A DNA stretch of 64,000 nucleotides from Streptomyces antimycoticus (GCF_005405925.1 NZ_BJHV01000001.1:9114001-9178000); one strand, 5' to 3'. Shown: positions 8,543 to 17,614, numbered from the stretch's first letter. The notes: a model not told the origin generated them from the letters alone. Numbers and translations: made by a program.

Positions 8543-9205
8543 ATGATCTTCACCGACCGGGTGGACGCCGGGCGGCGCCTCGGCGAGGCGCTGCGCCCTT
8601 TGGGCGACGCCGAACCGGTCGTGCTCGGGCTGCCGCGGGGCGGGGTGCCGGTGGCCTTCGAGGTGGCCCGGACGCTCCACGCGCCCCTGGACGTGATCAT
8701 CGTCCGTAAGCTCGGCGTCCCCTTCCACCGGGAGCTGGGGTTCGGCGCCATCGGCGAGGGCGACGTACGGGTCGTCCATGAGGCGATCGTCCGGATGAGC
8801 CGGGCCGGCCAGGAGGACCTGGCCGAGGTGGAGCGGACCGAGCGGGAGGAGCTGGCCCGCAAGGCGCGGCGGTTCCGCCGGGGCCGCTCGCGCGTCCCGG
8901 TCGAGGGCCGGACCGTGATCGTCGTGGACGACGGCATCGCGACCGGTGCCACGGCCCAGGCCGCCTGCCGGGTCGCACGGGCCCAGGGCGCCGCCCGGGT
9001 GGTCCTCGCCGTGCCGGTGGCGCCGCCGGACGCGGTCACCACGCTGCGCGAGGACGCGGACGAGGTGGTGGCCCTCTCCACCCCCTCCGACTTCGCGGCG
9101 GTGGGGGAGTGGTACGAGGACTTCTCCCAGACCGCGGACGACGAGGTGGTGGACTTGCTGTCCCGGTCGACTGGAGAGACGGGTGAGGCGCATCCTGGAA
9201 GGTGA
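8543..9205 (+). CDS. Phosphoribosyltransferase-domain protein
   Basis: A 220-residue type I phosphoribosyltransferase-fold protein. The PRPP-binding loop VIVVDDGIATGATA (about 125-138) has the two Asp residues and the Thr-Gly-Ala turn of the family. The N-terminal VVLGLPRGGVPVAFEVAR and LDVIIVRKLGVPF blocks match the stand-alone PRTase group often found with dienelactone-hydrolase or stress genes in actinobacteria. Base and acceptor are unknown. It lies 17 bases upstream of a DUF1876 gene and may be cotranscribed with it. Confidence 0.85.
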   Translation: MIFTDRVDAGRRLGEALRPLGDAEPVVLGLPRGGVPVAFEVARTLHAPLDVIIVRKLGVPFHRELGFGAIGEGDVRVVHEAIVRMSRAGQEDLAEVERTEREELARKARRFRRGRSRVPVEGRTVIVVDDGIATGATAQAACRVARAQGAARVVLAVPVAPPDAVTTLREDADEVVALSTPSDFAAVGEWYEDFSQTADDEVVDLLSRSTGETGEAHPGR

Positions 9206-9222
9206 CGCAGGAGGTGATCGCG

Positions 9223-9492
9223 ATGGAGACGATCGTGGGATGCGACATTCAGATGGAATTCCGTGAGATCGGTCCGCTGACCGAAGCGGTCGTCCGGCTG
9301 AGGATGCACGACGGCACGGAGATGCTGGCTCAGGGCCGTGCCAACCGCAACCCCGAGGACCCGTCACAGCCGAGGGTCGGCGAGGAGATCGCGGCGGCGC
9401 GGGCACTGACCAATCTGGCGCACCGGCTGATCGGCAAGGCAGGTGGTGACATCGAGGAAGTCACCCACTCCAAGGCACATTTGTTGATCTGA
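9223..9492 (+). CDS. DUF1876 (dsRBD-fold-like) small protein
   Basis: An 89-residue protein with the DUF1876 pattern: METIVGCDIQMEF, then RLRMHDGTEMLAQGRANRNP, and EIAAARALTNLAHRLI near the end. The start at 9223 follows a near-ideal AGGAGGTGATC site, which decides it over an upstream GTG. Members of this family are common in actinobacteria and are often linked to stress or dormancy genes; no activity is established. The neighbouring phosphoribosyltransferase gene fits that setting. Confidence 0.85.
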   Translation: METIVGCDIQMEFREIGPLTEAVVRLRMHDGTEMLAQGRANRNPEDPSQPRVGEEIAAARALTNLAHRLIGKAGGDIEEVTHSKAHLLI

Positions 9493-9517
9493 GGCCCGTT
9501 GAGGCGCGGGGCCGTCC

Positions 9518-9540
9518 GTCCGCGGTGGTCCACCGCGGGC
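9518..9540. terminator. Hairpin after DUF1876 gene
   Basis: Inverted repeat CCGCGGTG (9520-9527) and CACCGCGG (9531-9538) around GTC, extended by outer pairs. It sits 26 bases after the DUF1876 stop and before the convergent LysM gene. No T-run follows, which is usual for Streptomyces terminators. Confidence 0.55.
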
Positions 9541-9616
9541 GGAGGCTCATGTGCGTATGCGCGCCCCCCTGATGCCGCGTGCCCGTATGCCCGCGGCCGT
9601 TCGTATGCCCGGCTGT

Positions 9617-10027
9617 TCAGGAGCGCCCGAGGGTGAGCCGCTGGCCCGGGCGGATCACATCCGGGTCCGCGCCGATCACCTGGCGGTTGATCTCGTAGAG
9701 CCGCTCCCAGCCGCCCGCCACGTTCTCGGTGTCCGCGATCGCGGAGAGGGTGTCACCGTGGACGACTGTGTACGAACCGGCCTGAGGCTGCGCCTTGGTC
9801 GGGGGCTCGGGCACGGCCTTCGGGACGATGAGGAGCGGCTGCGCCGTGGAGTGCGTGACGGTGGTGACGGCCGGGGCGGGCGAGGAGGGTGTGGCGGCTG
9901 AGGCGGCGTTCGCCTGACTGATGCCGATGAGCGGCAGGGCGACGCCGGCGCCGCCCGCGGTGATCGCGAGCGAGGCGCGGGAGACCCGGTGGGGCCAGGG
10001 CCGGCGATGACGTCCTCGAGCGGCCAT
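9617..10027 (-). CDS. Secreted LysM-domain protein
   Basis: A 136-residue exported protein. The N-terminus is basic, followed by a hydrophobic signal segment (about 20-38) ending in SQANA/ASA, a plausible cleavage site. After a Pro/Ala-rich linker there is one C-terminal LysM domain (about 88-135) with YTVVHGDTLSAIA, NVAGGWERLYEINRQ and VIRPGQRLTL, which binds peptidoglycan glycan strands. No catalytic domain is present, so it may be a wall-binding protein or a remnant of a resuscitation-factor-like protein. A 15-base palindrome lies in the leader just upstream. Confidence 0.88.
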   Translation of the reverse strand: MAARGRHRRPWPHRVSRASLAITAGGAGVALPLIGISQANAASAATPSSPAPAVTTVTHSTAQPLLIVPKAVPEPPTKAQPQAGSYTVVHGDTLSAIADTENVAGGWERLYEINRQVIGADPDVIRPGQRLTLGRS

Positions 10028-10053
10028 GGAGTCCTTCTTCCTGTCCTGGTACG

Positions 10054-10068
10054 GCAGTTGGCAACTGC
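10054..10068. promoter_or_regulatory. Palindrome in LysM gene leader
   Basis: Perfect inverted repeat GCAGTTG-G-CAACTGC, 27 bases upstream of the LysM start. It may be an operator; a hairpin would need some inner pairs to open to form a loop. The remaining 265-base gap to the DUF4232 gene presumably holds divergent promoters. I looked for a c-di-AMP (ydaO-type) riboswitch, known upstream of some wall-remodelling genes, and did not see a convincing one. Confidence 0.4.
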
Positions 10069-10292
10069 GATGGCTGCCGAACAGTAATCCCACGGTTCTG
10101 GCTGGGACAAGACGTTCTGATGTTTGCGGTGGAGAATCCCATGTGAGGAATTGGCGCGCTGATGCGCTCAATGTGCCCGGACATAAGAGCCTTCAGGAGG
10201 GGAAGGGAGACCGAAGGGGGACGCACAGGAGGCACCGGGGCACCCGACCTCGCGGCGGTCCCCGGCAGATGGCTGACCTCGGGAGGTCGCTC

Positions 10293-11042
10293 ATGAGTCA
10301 ACGCAACGGCTCGACTGCTCGGCGTACGACGACATCGCGGTCCCGCTCGCTCCGGCCACCGGTCTTATGCGCGCTGCTGGTCGGCGCGCTGGCCACGGTC
10401 ACCGCGTGCGGCAGCGACACCGGGGACGGGGACTCCGCACAGCGCGCCTCGTCCGTCACCTCAGCCTCCTCGGCCGCACCACCCTCCTCCCCTTCGGCCG
10501 ACTCCGCCGACACATCCGAAGGCTCACGGAACGAGCGGCCCGCCTCGCACACCGCGCAGTCCCCTCCGCCCTCGGCGCACCCCGCCCCCTCGCATGCGTC
10601 CTCCTCGCGGCCCGCCGCCGCCTCCGGTGCGCGCCGCGTCTGCTCCAAGGCGCGGTTGACGCTGGCGGCCGGCCGGGTGGATGTGGGAGCCGGCAATGTG
10701 TATCTGCCCCTGGTGTTCACCAACAAGGGCTCCACGACGTGCACTCTCACCGGATATCCCGGTGTCTCGCTGCTCGATTCCACCGACGCGGCGATCGGCG
10801 CCCCCGCCACCCGGCGCGGCCCCACGCACTCTCCGATCTCCCTGCCGCCCGGCGGCAGCGCCTCCGCCGTCCTGCACACGCTGAACGAGGGCATGACCGA
10901 CACCCCGTGCCGGCGCGCCGCCGCGCGGATTCGCGTCTATCCGCCGGATTCCTTCGACGCGATGAAGATCTCGGCGCGGTCGTTCCGGGCGTGCGGAGGT
11001 GTCTTCGAGGTCGAGGCGATGCGGTCCGGAACGGGTGGATGA
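10293..11042 (+). CDS. DUF4232 lipoprotein
   Basis: A 249-residue predicted lipoprotein. The signal contains CALLVGALATVTACG with the lipobox Cys near residue 37. A long Ser/Pro/Ala-rich linker (about 45-120) follows, then a C-terminal DUF4232 domain starting at CSKARLTLAAGRVD and including YLPLVFTNKGSTTCTLTGYP. The domain has paired cysteines and a beta-rich pattern. DUF4232 proteins are extracytoplasmic and very common in Streptomyces; their function is not established. The start at 10293 is chosen for the GGGAGG site eight bases upstream. Confidence 0.87.
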   Translation: MSQRNGSTARRTTTSRSRSLRPPVLCALLVGALATVTACGSDTGDGDSAQRASSVTSASSAAPPSSPSADSADTSEGSRNERPASHTAQSPPPSAHPAPSHASSSRPAAASGARRVCSKARLTLAAGRVDVGAGNVYLPLVFTNKGSTTCTLTGYPGVSLLDSTDAAIGAPATRRGPTHSPISLPPGGSASAVLHTLNEGMTDTPCRRAAARIRVYPPDSFDAMKISARSFRACGGVFEVEAMRSGTGG

Positions 11043-11205
11043 CACCGGCATATCGGGGCGTTCCCCGGCGCACCGACGTGTCCGAAAATCTTGACAGGGC
11101 GGGCGCCGACTGGCCGTGTTCACCCTTTCGCAATCAATAGGGGGTAGGCCACCATGGGGATGCCGCAAATGAGCCGGTAGGGAGCGTCCGGAGGGGGACC
11201 GTGTC

Positions 11206-11376
11206 ATGGAGCGAGTCGCGACCGAGGTCGAGACGGAGCTACTGGACCTTTCGGGGGCGACACTCGAAGACCTCGAGCGGCACGAGGGGCTTTCCGCGGT
11301 GACGGAGCGGCTGCTGGACATCGTCCAGTTCCCGCCGACGGTCGCCGGTAACTCCTCGTCTACGAACCAGTGCTGA
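11206..11376 (+). CDS. RiPP precursor-like peptide (FxsA-type leader, non-FxS tail)
   Basis: A 56-residue peptide. Residues 12-48 resemble FxSxx-COOH precursor leaders: LLDLSGATLEDLE, a short acidic helix, then LSAVTERLLDIV and PPTVAG. The end, NSSSTNQC (49-56), lacks the canonical Phe-x-Ser and finishes with Cys. A strong GGAGGGGG site lies eight bases upstream of the ATG. It is followed 13 bases later by an aKG-HExxH peptide hydroxylase gene, the family that modifies such peptides, so the pair is probably substrate and enzyme. No radical-SAM maturase gene is in the window. It is too short for automated callers to trust, but leader, ribosome site and neighbour agree. Confidence 0.68.
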   Translation: MERVATEVETELLDLSGATLEDLERHEGLSAVTERLLDIVQFPPTVAGNSSSTNQC

Positions 11377-11389
11377 GTTGAGGGTCACT

Positions 11390-13210
11390 GTGACGTCCTC
11401 CGGTGTTCGGGGTGGCGCCCATCGTTTATCGGCGGAGTGTTTCGCCGAGTTGGCGCGGGGTTCGGGCGGTTCATCGGCCGTGGCCGAGCTGAGATCGGGA
11501 CAGCGCAGCCGGGCCATGCTGCTGCTGCGCGCCCTGGTGGACATCGCGTCCGAGCACCCCGCCCTGCCCGGCCCCCTTCCTCCGTCCCGGGATGCCTGGC
11601 AACTGCTGGTCCGGGCCGAGCGCCACTCCCCGGCCGCCGTGGAGACCCTGCTGCTGCACCCTCCGGTAGGGGTGTGGCTCAACCGCTGTCTGCGCAGGCT
11701 GCGCGGTCTTGAATCGGGGGATGGCCCGCTGTGGAGTGCGGTGGGCTATCTGCATGCCACAGCCGCCTCGGCCGCTCTTCTCGCCGGAATCGACTTCCGC
11801 ATCACCGTCCCGGTAGGCGACGGCGGGGTGATGCTGCCCGCTCTGGGAATCGCCCGCATTCCGGACGGGGCCGAAATCGCCGAAGTCGTCGTGGCCGAGG
11901 GAAAGGCGACAGTGTTATGCGGCCCGCATTCGGTGACACCGCCCGCCGATTTCTCTGCGGAGGCCCCGGGTTGGCACGGTCTGCGGCGGCTGAGCGGAGA
12001 ACATCTGGGGATTGTCTGCTCACCCTTTGTCGACGACATTGATCCCTATCGCGACTTTTTCCGCATCAGACCCCCGGAGCGCCTCACCGACGAGGAACGG
12101 GAGGACTGGCAGGAACGATTCGACGGCGCCTGGCGGCTGGTCTGCCAACAGTCCAATGTGGATCCGAGGGGAATCGGTGCTTCCCTGTCCTCCGTGGTGC
12201 CTGTGCCGTATCTCTCCTGGCCCGAACCGTTCAGCGCCTCGTCGCCCGAGGCATACGGCTGTGTGCTGCTCAACGGGGCCACGGACCCGCTGACCCTCGC
12301 CGCGGCGCTGGTGCACGAGGCCCAGCACATCAAACTCAGCGCCCTGATGGACCTGGTGCCCCTGATCGAAGGGGGCCTGGAGGAGATCCACTACGCGCCC
12401 TGGCGGCTGGACCCGCGACCGCTGCGCGGGCTCCTCCAGGGGGTGTACGCGTTCATGGGCGTGACCGGATTCTGGTGGGACCGAGTGCGGCGCGCCGAGC
12501 CCGGACCGGCTCGGGAGAGCGCCGCGTTCGAGTTCGCGCTGCGGCGGGCACAGACCGCCTCGGGGTTGCGCACGCTCCTCGCGCACGCCGAACTGACCCC
12601 CAGGGGCGCGGAGTTCCTCCACCGGCTGGAGGGCCGGCTGGCCTTATGGCTCGCGCAGCGGGTGCCCTCCGTACCGAAGCGCCTGGCGTCCGACCTGATT
12701 GACGATCACCGGCTCGTCCACCGCATGCGTCACCTGTCGAGCGACCCTGAGCGGACCGCGCAGTGGGCGAGGGCATGGCGCGAGCGGACCGACCCTCCGC
12801 GGGAGCTGCCCGCGACCTCGGTCGTGCCGACCCGTCCCGGGGCACTGGCGCGCCCGGCGCTCGCCCGGCACCGGCTGAGGGACCCGGCGGGGTTCGCCCG
12901 GCTGTACGAGGGCGGGGAAGCGGGGATCCCACCGGGCGACGAGGCCCCGGACCAGGCCGACCTCGACTGGGCCGCGGGGGACACCGAGGCCGCGCTGCGC
13001 GGCTTCCAGGACCGGCTGGAAGCGGACCCGGAGGACATCGAGGCGTGGGCAGGGCTCGCGCTCGGCCTACCGGACGGCCCGGCCAGGACGACGCTGCTGA
13101 GCCACCCCGAGCTGGTTCTCGCCGTGCACCGGGGAGTGCGCACCGCGCATGGCGAGGGCCCCGATCCGTTGGCTCTCGCACGATGGATCGGGACGCGCAC
13201 GCATCGATGA
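11390..13210 (+). CDS. aKG-HExxH-type peptide beta-hydroxylase (HExxH RiPP-modifying protein)
   Basis: A 606-residue protein. The diagnostic zinc-protease-like motif LVHEAQHIKLSALMDL has H309 and H313. In this family (TIGR04267-type, linked to FxSxx-COOH peptide clusters) HExxH is known to bind Fe(II) in 2-oxoglutarate-dependent peptide beta-hydroxylases rather than act as a protease. The N-terminal half carries the family helical domain. The last roughly 80 residues (around DTEAALRGFQDRLEADPED) read like a TPR-type segment. GTG 11390 is preferred because GAGGG precedes it; TTG 11378 is an alternative. It is transcribed behind the precursor-like peptide and convergent, 45 bases away, with the FxsT-like gene. 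Confidence 0.82.
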   Translation: MTSSGVRGGAHRLSAECFAELARGSGGSSAVAELRSGQRSRAMLLLRALVDIASEHPALPGPLPPSRDAWQLLVRAERHSPAAVETLLLHPPVGVWLNRCLRRLRGLESGDGPLWSAVGYLHATAASAALLAGIDFRITVPVGDGGVMLPALGIARIPDGAEIAEVVVAEGKATVLCGPHSVTPPADFSAEAPGWHGLRRLSGEHLGIVCSPFVDDIDPYRDFFRIRPPERLTDEEREDWQERFDGAWRLVCQQSNVDPRGIGASLSSVVPVPYLSWPEPFSASSPEAYGCVLLNGATDPLTLAAALVHEAQHIKLSALMDLVPLIEGGLEEIHYAPWRLDPRPLRGLLQGVYAFMGVTGFWWDRVRRAEPGPARESAAFEFALRRAQTASGLRTLLAHAELTPRGAEFLHRLEGRLALWLAQRVPSVPKRLASDLIDDHRLVHRMRHLSSDPERTAQWARAWRERTDPPRELPATSVVPTRPGALARPALARHRLRDPAGFARLYEGGEAGIPPGDEAPDQADLDWAAGDTEAALRGFQDRLEADPEDIEAWAGLALGLPDGPARTTLLSHPELVLAVHRGVRTAHGEGPDPLALARWIGTRTHR

Positions 13211-13255
13211 ACGGCCGGTGGGGCGGGCCGTCCGCGCGGCGGGACGCCCGCCGGG

Positions 13256-16200
13256 TCAGACGGCCGTGGCCTCCACATCGCAGTCCGCCCGGATGCCCCG
13301 GGCCGCCGCGACCGTCGCCGGATGGCCGGCCGTCAGCACCCGGCGCATCCGGCCGAGCGCGTCCTGGTGCAACTCCTCCGCCTGCCTGCCCTCGCCCAGC
13401 GCACGCAGATCCCCCGACAGATTGACCGCACACGCGAGGGTGGTGGGATGGTCCTCACCGAGCTTGGACCGGCAGGTCGCCAGGGTCTCGGTGTCCAGCT
13501 CGTGGGCCTCCTGGTAGTCCGCGAGCGTGTAGTGGTCGCTGGCCATGTTGATGGCGCAGGTCAGCGCCACGGGATGGTCGGCCCCCAGCTGCTCGACGAG
13601 CACCGGCAGGGTTTCCTTGTTCAGCACGAGCGCCTCATCGGTCTCGCCCAGCAGCCTCAGGGTCACCGCGAGGTCGACCGCGGCGCTCAGAGTCGCCGGA
13701 TGCCGTTCCCCCAGGGCGGCGCGCATATCGTCCAGGCACTTCCGGCCGAGCTCACGGGCGCCTTCCAGATCGGCGGTCTGCCGCAGATCCATCGACAGGT
13801 TCAGGGCCGTCGTGGTGATGTTGATGTTGGGTTCGGTATAGCGCAGCCGATAGCGCTCCAGCACCTCTCGGCTGAGGTCCAGGGCGCCCTCGTGGTCGCC
13901 CGCCTTGCGGCGCGCCACGGCGAGATTGCGCAGGGCGTAGACACCGACGGGCGCGTTCTGCGGCAGCACCCGGCGGACGCGGGCACAGGTCTGCTCCAGC
14001 ATGTCGCGGGCGGCCAGGTACTCCCCGCTCTCGCGGACATCGATGCTGAGATTGGCCTCCACCAGAATGGTGAGCAAGGCGTCCTCGCCGAGCACCAGAC
14101 CGGCGGTGCGCCGTGCCTCCTCGTCCATCTGCCGGGCCTGTGCGTAGTTCCCCGTCGCGCGCAGCGCCACGGCGTAGTCGTTCGCCGCGCCGATGGAGTA
14201 CGGGTCCTCGTCCCCGAAGAGCCGCAGGGTCCGGATCCAGCGGTTCTTCTCCAGCTCCACGTAGCGCGCGTAGTCGCCCTGGTAGCGGGTGTCCACGGCG
14301 ACCGCACCCTGAGTCACCAGGGTGTTCTCGTGGTCGTCGCCCTCGCTGGCGCGCTGCAGCTCCAGCGTCCGGCGGTTGAGCTCCCGGGCCTCCTTGAAGT
14401 GGCCGAGCACGGTCAGGACATGGCCCAGGGTCCGGGAGACGGCCAGCGTCTCCGGACTGTCCTCACCGAGTGTCTCGACCCAATTGCGGCGCACCTGGTT
14501 ACCGAGTTCCAGCGCGCCCTCGTGGTCCCCCCAGATAAAGAGGAAACGCACCAGATTCCGCACCATCTGCCGCACCCATTTGTCATCGCACTCCATCGCG
14601 CGCGAGGCCCGGACATGGGAGAGGAGGTCGGCGTACCGCCCCCAGTTCGGGGGAGCGACGTCGTTGGGGTCGCCGAAGGCCAGCAGCACATGGGCGCTGT
14701 GGCGCATATCCGCCTGCTGCTGCGTGGACATCTGGCCGATCAGCACGGCCTGCACCAGCCGGTGCATTTCGATCGTGTTGCTGCGGTGATTGATTTTGAT
14801 CAGGGCGTAGCGGTTGATCTCACGGATCGCGTGGCCGAGCTTGATGGGGTCCTGCAGCACCTCCGACAGCTCGGGGGAGAGGGACACCCCGCGCACGCCG
14901 GAGAAGAGCCGCCGGGAGATCGGCTCGGGCGCGAAGAACGAGCACATCTGGAGAAGTTGGAGCGCACCCGGATGGGTTTCGGCCAGCCGGCGCAGCGACA
15001 TGTTCCAGGCGGCGGCGACCGGTTCGGGGTAGTCCACCGGAACGCCCGCCGCCAGCAGCTCGTTACGGCGGGTGGAGACATCGGCGCGCTCGTCCTCGAA
15101 CACCTGGAGGTATTCGTCGACCGGCATACCCGTTTCGGTGAGCCAGGCCGCCGCCTGCTCGATGGCCAGCGGAAGGTCCCCCAGGGCGTCGGCGACCCGG
15201 TCCGCCTGGTCGCGCGGCAGCTCCGGCCCCCGGCGGCGCAGCAGCTCGATGCTCTCCTCCCGCTCGAAGACGTCCACTTCGACGGTGCGGGCGGCGCGCG
15301 ACCACTGTGCGTTCCTCGAGGTGACCAGGATCCGGCCCGGCCCGCCCGCGGGGAAGAACGGCCGTACCGTCTCCAGTTCCTCGGCGTTGTCGAAGACCAG
15401 AAGCCAGTTGCGGCACGGGCGTCCGGTCCGGAGCGCGTCGAGTACGCTCGGCACGGCCGTGTTGGCCTCCATGCCCGCACGCAGTCCGAGCCGGTCGGCG
15501 AGCTGCACCAGCGCCTGGCGGATCTGCTCGGGGCGCTCCGCCGGGATCCACCACACCGCGTCGTAGTCGGCGGCGTGCTGATGGACGTACTCCAGTGCGA
15601 TCTGTGACTTGCCCACCCCGCCCAGCCCGTGCAGGGCCTCCGGCAGCACGGCGGCGGTGCCCTCGCTCCTCAGCCGCTCGTGGAGAGTGTCGAGCAACGT
15701 CTGCCGCCCGGTGAAGTTGTTGTTCCGGGGCGGTACATTTCCCCAAATGGACGGGGGTTCCCCGGCCTGGCGCTCCTCCACGGCGGGCAGGGACCGGGCA
15801 GCGGTCACGGACACGAATGTTCCTCTCAGATGCTCCGCCGCCGAGCCCGGCGTGCCGTGCGCCGGCGGGGATGGTGAATCGTCGGCCTGGGACAGCGGGT
15901 CGGTTCGGGGAGTCGTGGAGTCAGTCATGGCAAGCGCCTCGGAGACCGCATATCTTCCCCTGTGTGATGCGTCTTCAACTGGATCGGGTCGGCTTTCCCC
16001 CGAGCGGGCGAGCGCCTGATGGGCCAGGACCAGGGCGCGAAAGGAGCGCGCACCCTCCAGGTACGGACCGGAAAGCGCTTGGTACACCTGCTCCTGGAGG
16101 CGGATGTACGGGAGCAGGCGCTCCGTCTTGGGAAGGTCGCGCACCGACCCGGAGGGGTGGTTGAGCAGATCGCGGAGCATCAGCAGCGGCTTCCAGCGGC

Positions 16201-17614
16201 GGCCGAGCCGATCGAGGACGCTCCCGAGGATGTACAGCGACTCGTCCCGCATCCCGGCGGACAGCAGCAGTTCCCGCACCCCGTCGTGGAACTCGTAGCC
16301 GATGCCCGTCTCGTCCAGCGGGTCGGCGGTCCCCACCTTGCGCAGCAGCCCGCCCAGCAGGACCTCGGCCAGATCGCCCGGGCTGCCCTCCGGCTGGTGG
16401 ATCCCCTGCACGAACTCCATCACGGGAATGTTCAACGGCGCGGCGGCCAGCCGGGACGCCAGCCGGAAGGCGCTCGGCGAGGCGGTGGCGCGGAACCGGA
16501 AGACGCGGTCCCAGGCGCTCGGTTCGGGCTCGGGCTCCCAGCGCTCGGCCGGTGCCCCGGGCAGCAGCGCCATCGTGTCCTCGCCGCGCGCCGACGGGCG
16601 GGCCACCAGCCGCGACCAGTTGGCCATCCACCGCGCGTCCAGCTCCAGCACCGGGACCGGTGGTGCGCCGCCCGGCCAGGAACCGCCGTCCGCCCGCCGC
16701 CAGGTGCCATTGGGGGCGCCCGGTTCGGGGACCCGCACCCGCACCCGCTCCGGCGCCACTCCGGTGTGGTGCCAGCGGCCCTGGTGTAAGACATGCAGCA
16801 CGGCGACCGAGGCGTGCCGCGCCCAGTGGGCCAGCGCGCGCTGGGCGCTCTCATCGGCCCAGGCCGCGCCGATGCCGTCGGTCAGCACCAGCACCGTCCG
16901 CTTGCCGCGCGGCGGCATCCCCTCGACCGGCGACCGGTCCTCGGGTAACGGGTGGTCGGTGTTCAGCCGGTGCACCCGCACATCCCGGAAGGCGCCGGTG
17001 CGTCGCAGCACGGTGACCAGATGCTCGGCAGTCCGCCGCCACACCACCATCGAACTGCCGCAGTCCACCACCAGAACGGCGTCCATCCAGCGCTCGCGCA
17101 CCGGCACACAGGCGGGCACCCACAGCCCCTCGCGCGCCGCGGACTCGGCCGTGGCCTCCTCGTCGATCTCCATCTCGACCAGCGAGGGCGAGGTGCGCTT
17201 GAGCGGCCGCAGCGCCCGGGACAGGGCGCGCTCGGGCAGCGGCGGCTCGGCGACGGACGCCCGGCGCGTGGGAACGAAGGCTTCCGTGACGGTCACCGGC
17301 TCCGCGTCTCCAGGCGGTGCGGGGACGCCGACCAGCTCCGCGGGGAGCAGCGGCTCCGCGACCGCGGGCCCGGCCTCGGGCTCCGCCGCGGGGCGCTCCC
17401 CCTCGCGGTCCTGCCGCGGTTCGTCGGACGGCTCGTCACCGGGCGGCGGGGCGTCCGCCTCCGGTGTCCCCGGGAGGGGTCCCGGGTCCGGCCGTCCGGG
17501 GCCGGGGTCCGTCTCGGCCTTGCAGACCGCCAGCCACAGGGCGTCGGCCAGCTGCCGCCAGTCGAGGTCCCGAGGGGCGGGCCCGGCGGACCGGCCGCCT
17601 GGGTCATATGTCAT
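13256..17614 (-). CDS. FxSxx-COOH-system-type protein: vWA-like, NB-ARC NTPase, TPR array
   Basis: A 1452-residue protein. Order: N-terminal SAV_2336-type segment (1-130); a vWA-like domain (about 175-330) opening with MDAVLVVDCGSSMVVW, a degenerate MIDAS; a helical region; a linker; an NB-ARC STAND NTPase (about 634-950) with GGVGKS P-loop near 660, LLVFDNAEE and LPLAIEQAAAWL; then a TPR array (about 1050-1430) with repeated LGEDHP-type turns. This matches NB-ARC/TPR partners of FxSxx peptide systems and the vWA member of MoxR-VMAP triads in one chain. Its ATG overlaps the MoxR stop by four bases. Inferred role: ATP-dependent sensor or scaffold that assembles on a trigger. Confidence 0.85.
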   Translation of the reverse strand: MTYDPGGRSAGPAPRDLDWRQLADALWLAVCKAETDPGPGRPDPGPLPGTPEADAPPPGDEPSDEPRQDREGERPAAEPEAGPAVAEPLLPAELVGVPAPPGDAEPVTVTEAFVPTRRASVAEPPLPERALSRALRPLKRTSPSLVEMEIDEEATAESAAREGLWVPACVPVRERWMDAVLVVDCGSSMVVWRRTAEHLVTVLRRTGAFRDVRVHRLNTDHPLPEDRSPVEGMPPRGKRTVLVLTDGIGAAWADESAQRALAHWARHASVAVLHVLHQGRWHHTGVAPERVRVRVPEPGAPNGTWRRADGGSWPGGAPPVPVLELDARWMANWSRLVARPSARGEDTMALLPGAPAERWEPEPEPSAWDRVFRFRATASPSAFRLASRLAAAPLNIPVMEFVQGIHQPEGSPGDLAEVLLGGLLRKVGTADPLDETGIGYEFHDGVRELLLSAGMRDESLYILGSVLDRLGRRWKPLLMLRDLLNHPSGSVRDLPKTERLLPYIRLQEQVYQALSGPYLEGARSFRALVLAHQALARSGESRPDPVEDASHRGRYAVSEALAMTDSTTPRTDPLSQADDSPSPPAHGTPGSAAEHLRGTFVSVTAARSLPAVEERQAGEPPSIWGNVPPRNNNFTGRQTLLDTLHERLRSEGTAAVLPEALHGLGGVGKSQIALEYVHQHAADYDAVWWIPAERPEQIRQALVQLADRLGLRAGMEANTAVPSVLDALRTGRPCRNWLLVFDNAEELETVRPFFPAGGPGRILVTSRNAQWSRAARTVEVDVFEREESIELLRRRGPELPRDQADRVADALGDLPLAIEQAAAWLTETGMPVDEYLQVFEDERADVSTRRNELLAAGVPVDYPEPVAAAWNMSLRRLAETHPGALQLLQMCSFFAPEPISRRLFSGVRGVSLSPELSEVLQDPIKLGHAIREINRYALIKINHRSNTIEMHRLVQAVLIGQMSTQQQADMRHSAHVLLAFGDPNDVAPPNWGRYADLLSHVRASRAMECDDKWVRQMVRNLVRFLFIWGDHEGALELGNQVRRNWVETLGEDSPETLAVSRTLGHVLTVLGHFKEARELNRRTLELQRASEGDDHENTLVTQGAVAVDTRYQGDYARYVELEKNRWIRTLRLFGDEDPYSIGAANDYAVALRATGNYAQARQMDEEARRTAGLVLGEDALLTILVEANLSIDVRESGEYLAARDMLEQTCARVRRVLPQNAPVGVYALRNLAVARRKAGDHEGALDLSREVLERYRLRYTEPNINITTTALNLSMDLRQTADLEGARELGRKCLDDMRAALGERHPATLSAAVDLAVTLRLLGETDEALVLNKETLPVLVEQLGADHPVALTCAINMASDHYTLADYQEAHELDTETLATCRSKLGEDHPTTLACAVNLSGDLRALGEGRQAEELHQDALGRMRRVLTAGHPATVAAARGIRADCDVEATAV

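Noticed and set aside
10028..10292. Possible c-di-AMP (ydaO-type) riboswitch before the LysM gene
   Set aside because: The conserved core segments of that riboswitch could not be found; only a simple palindrome is visible.
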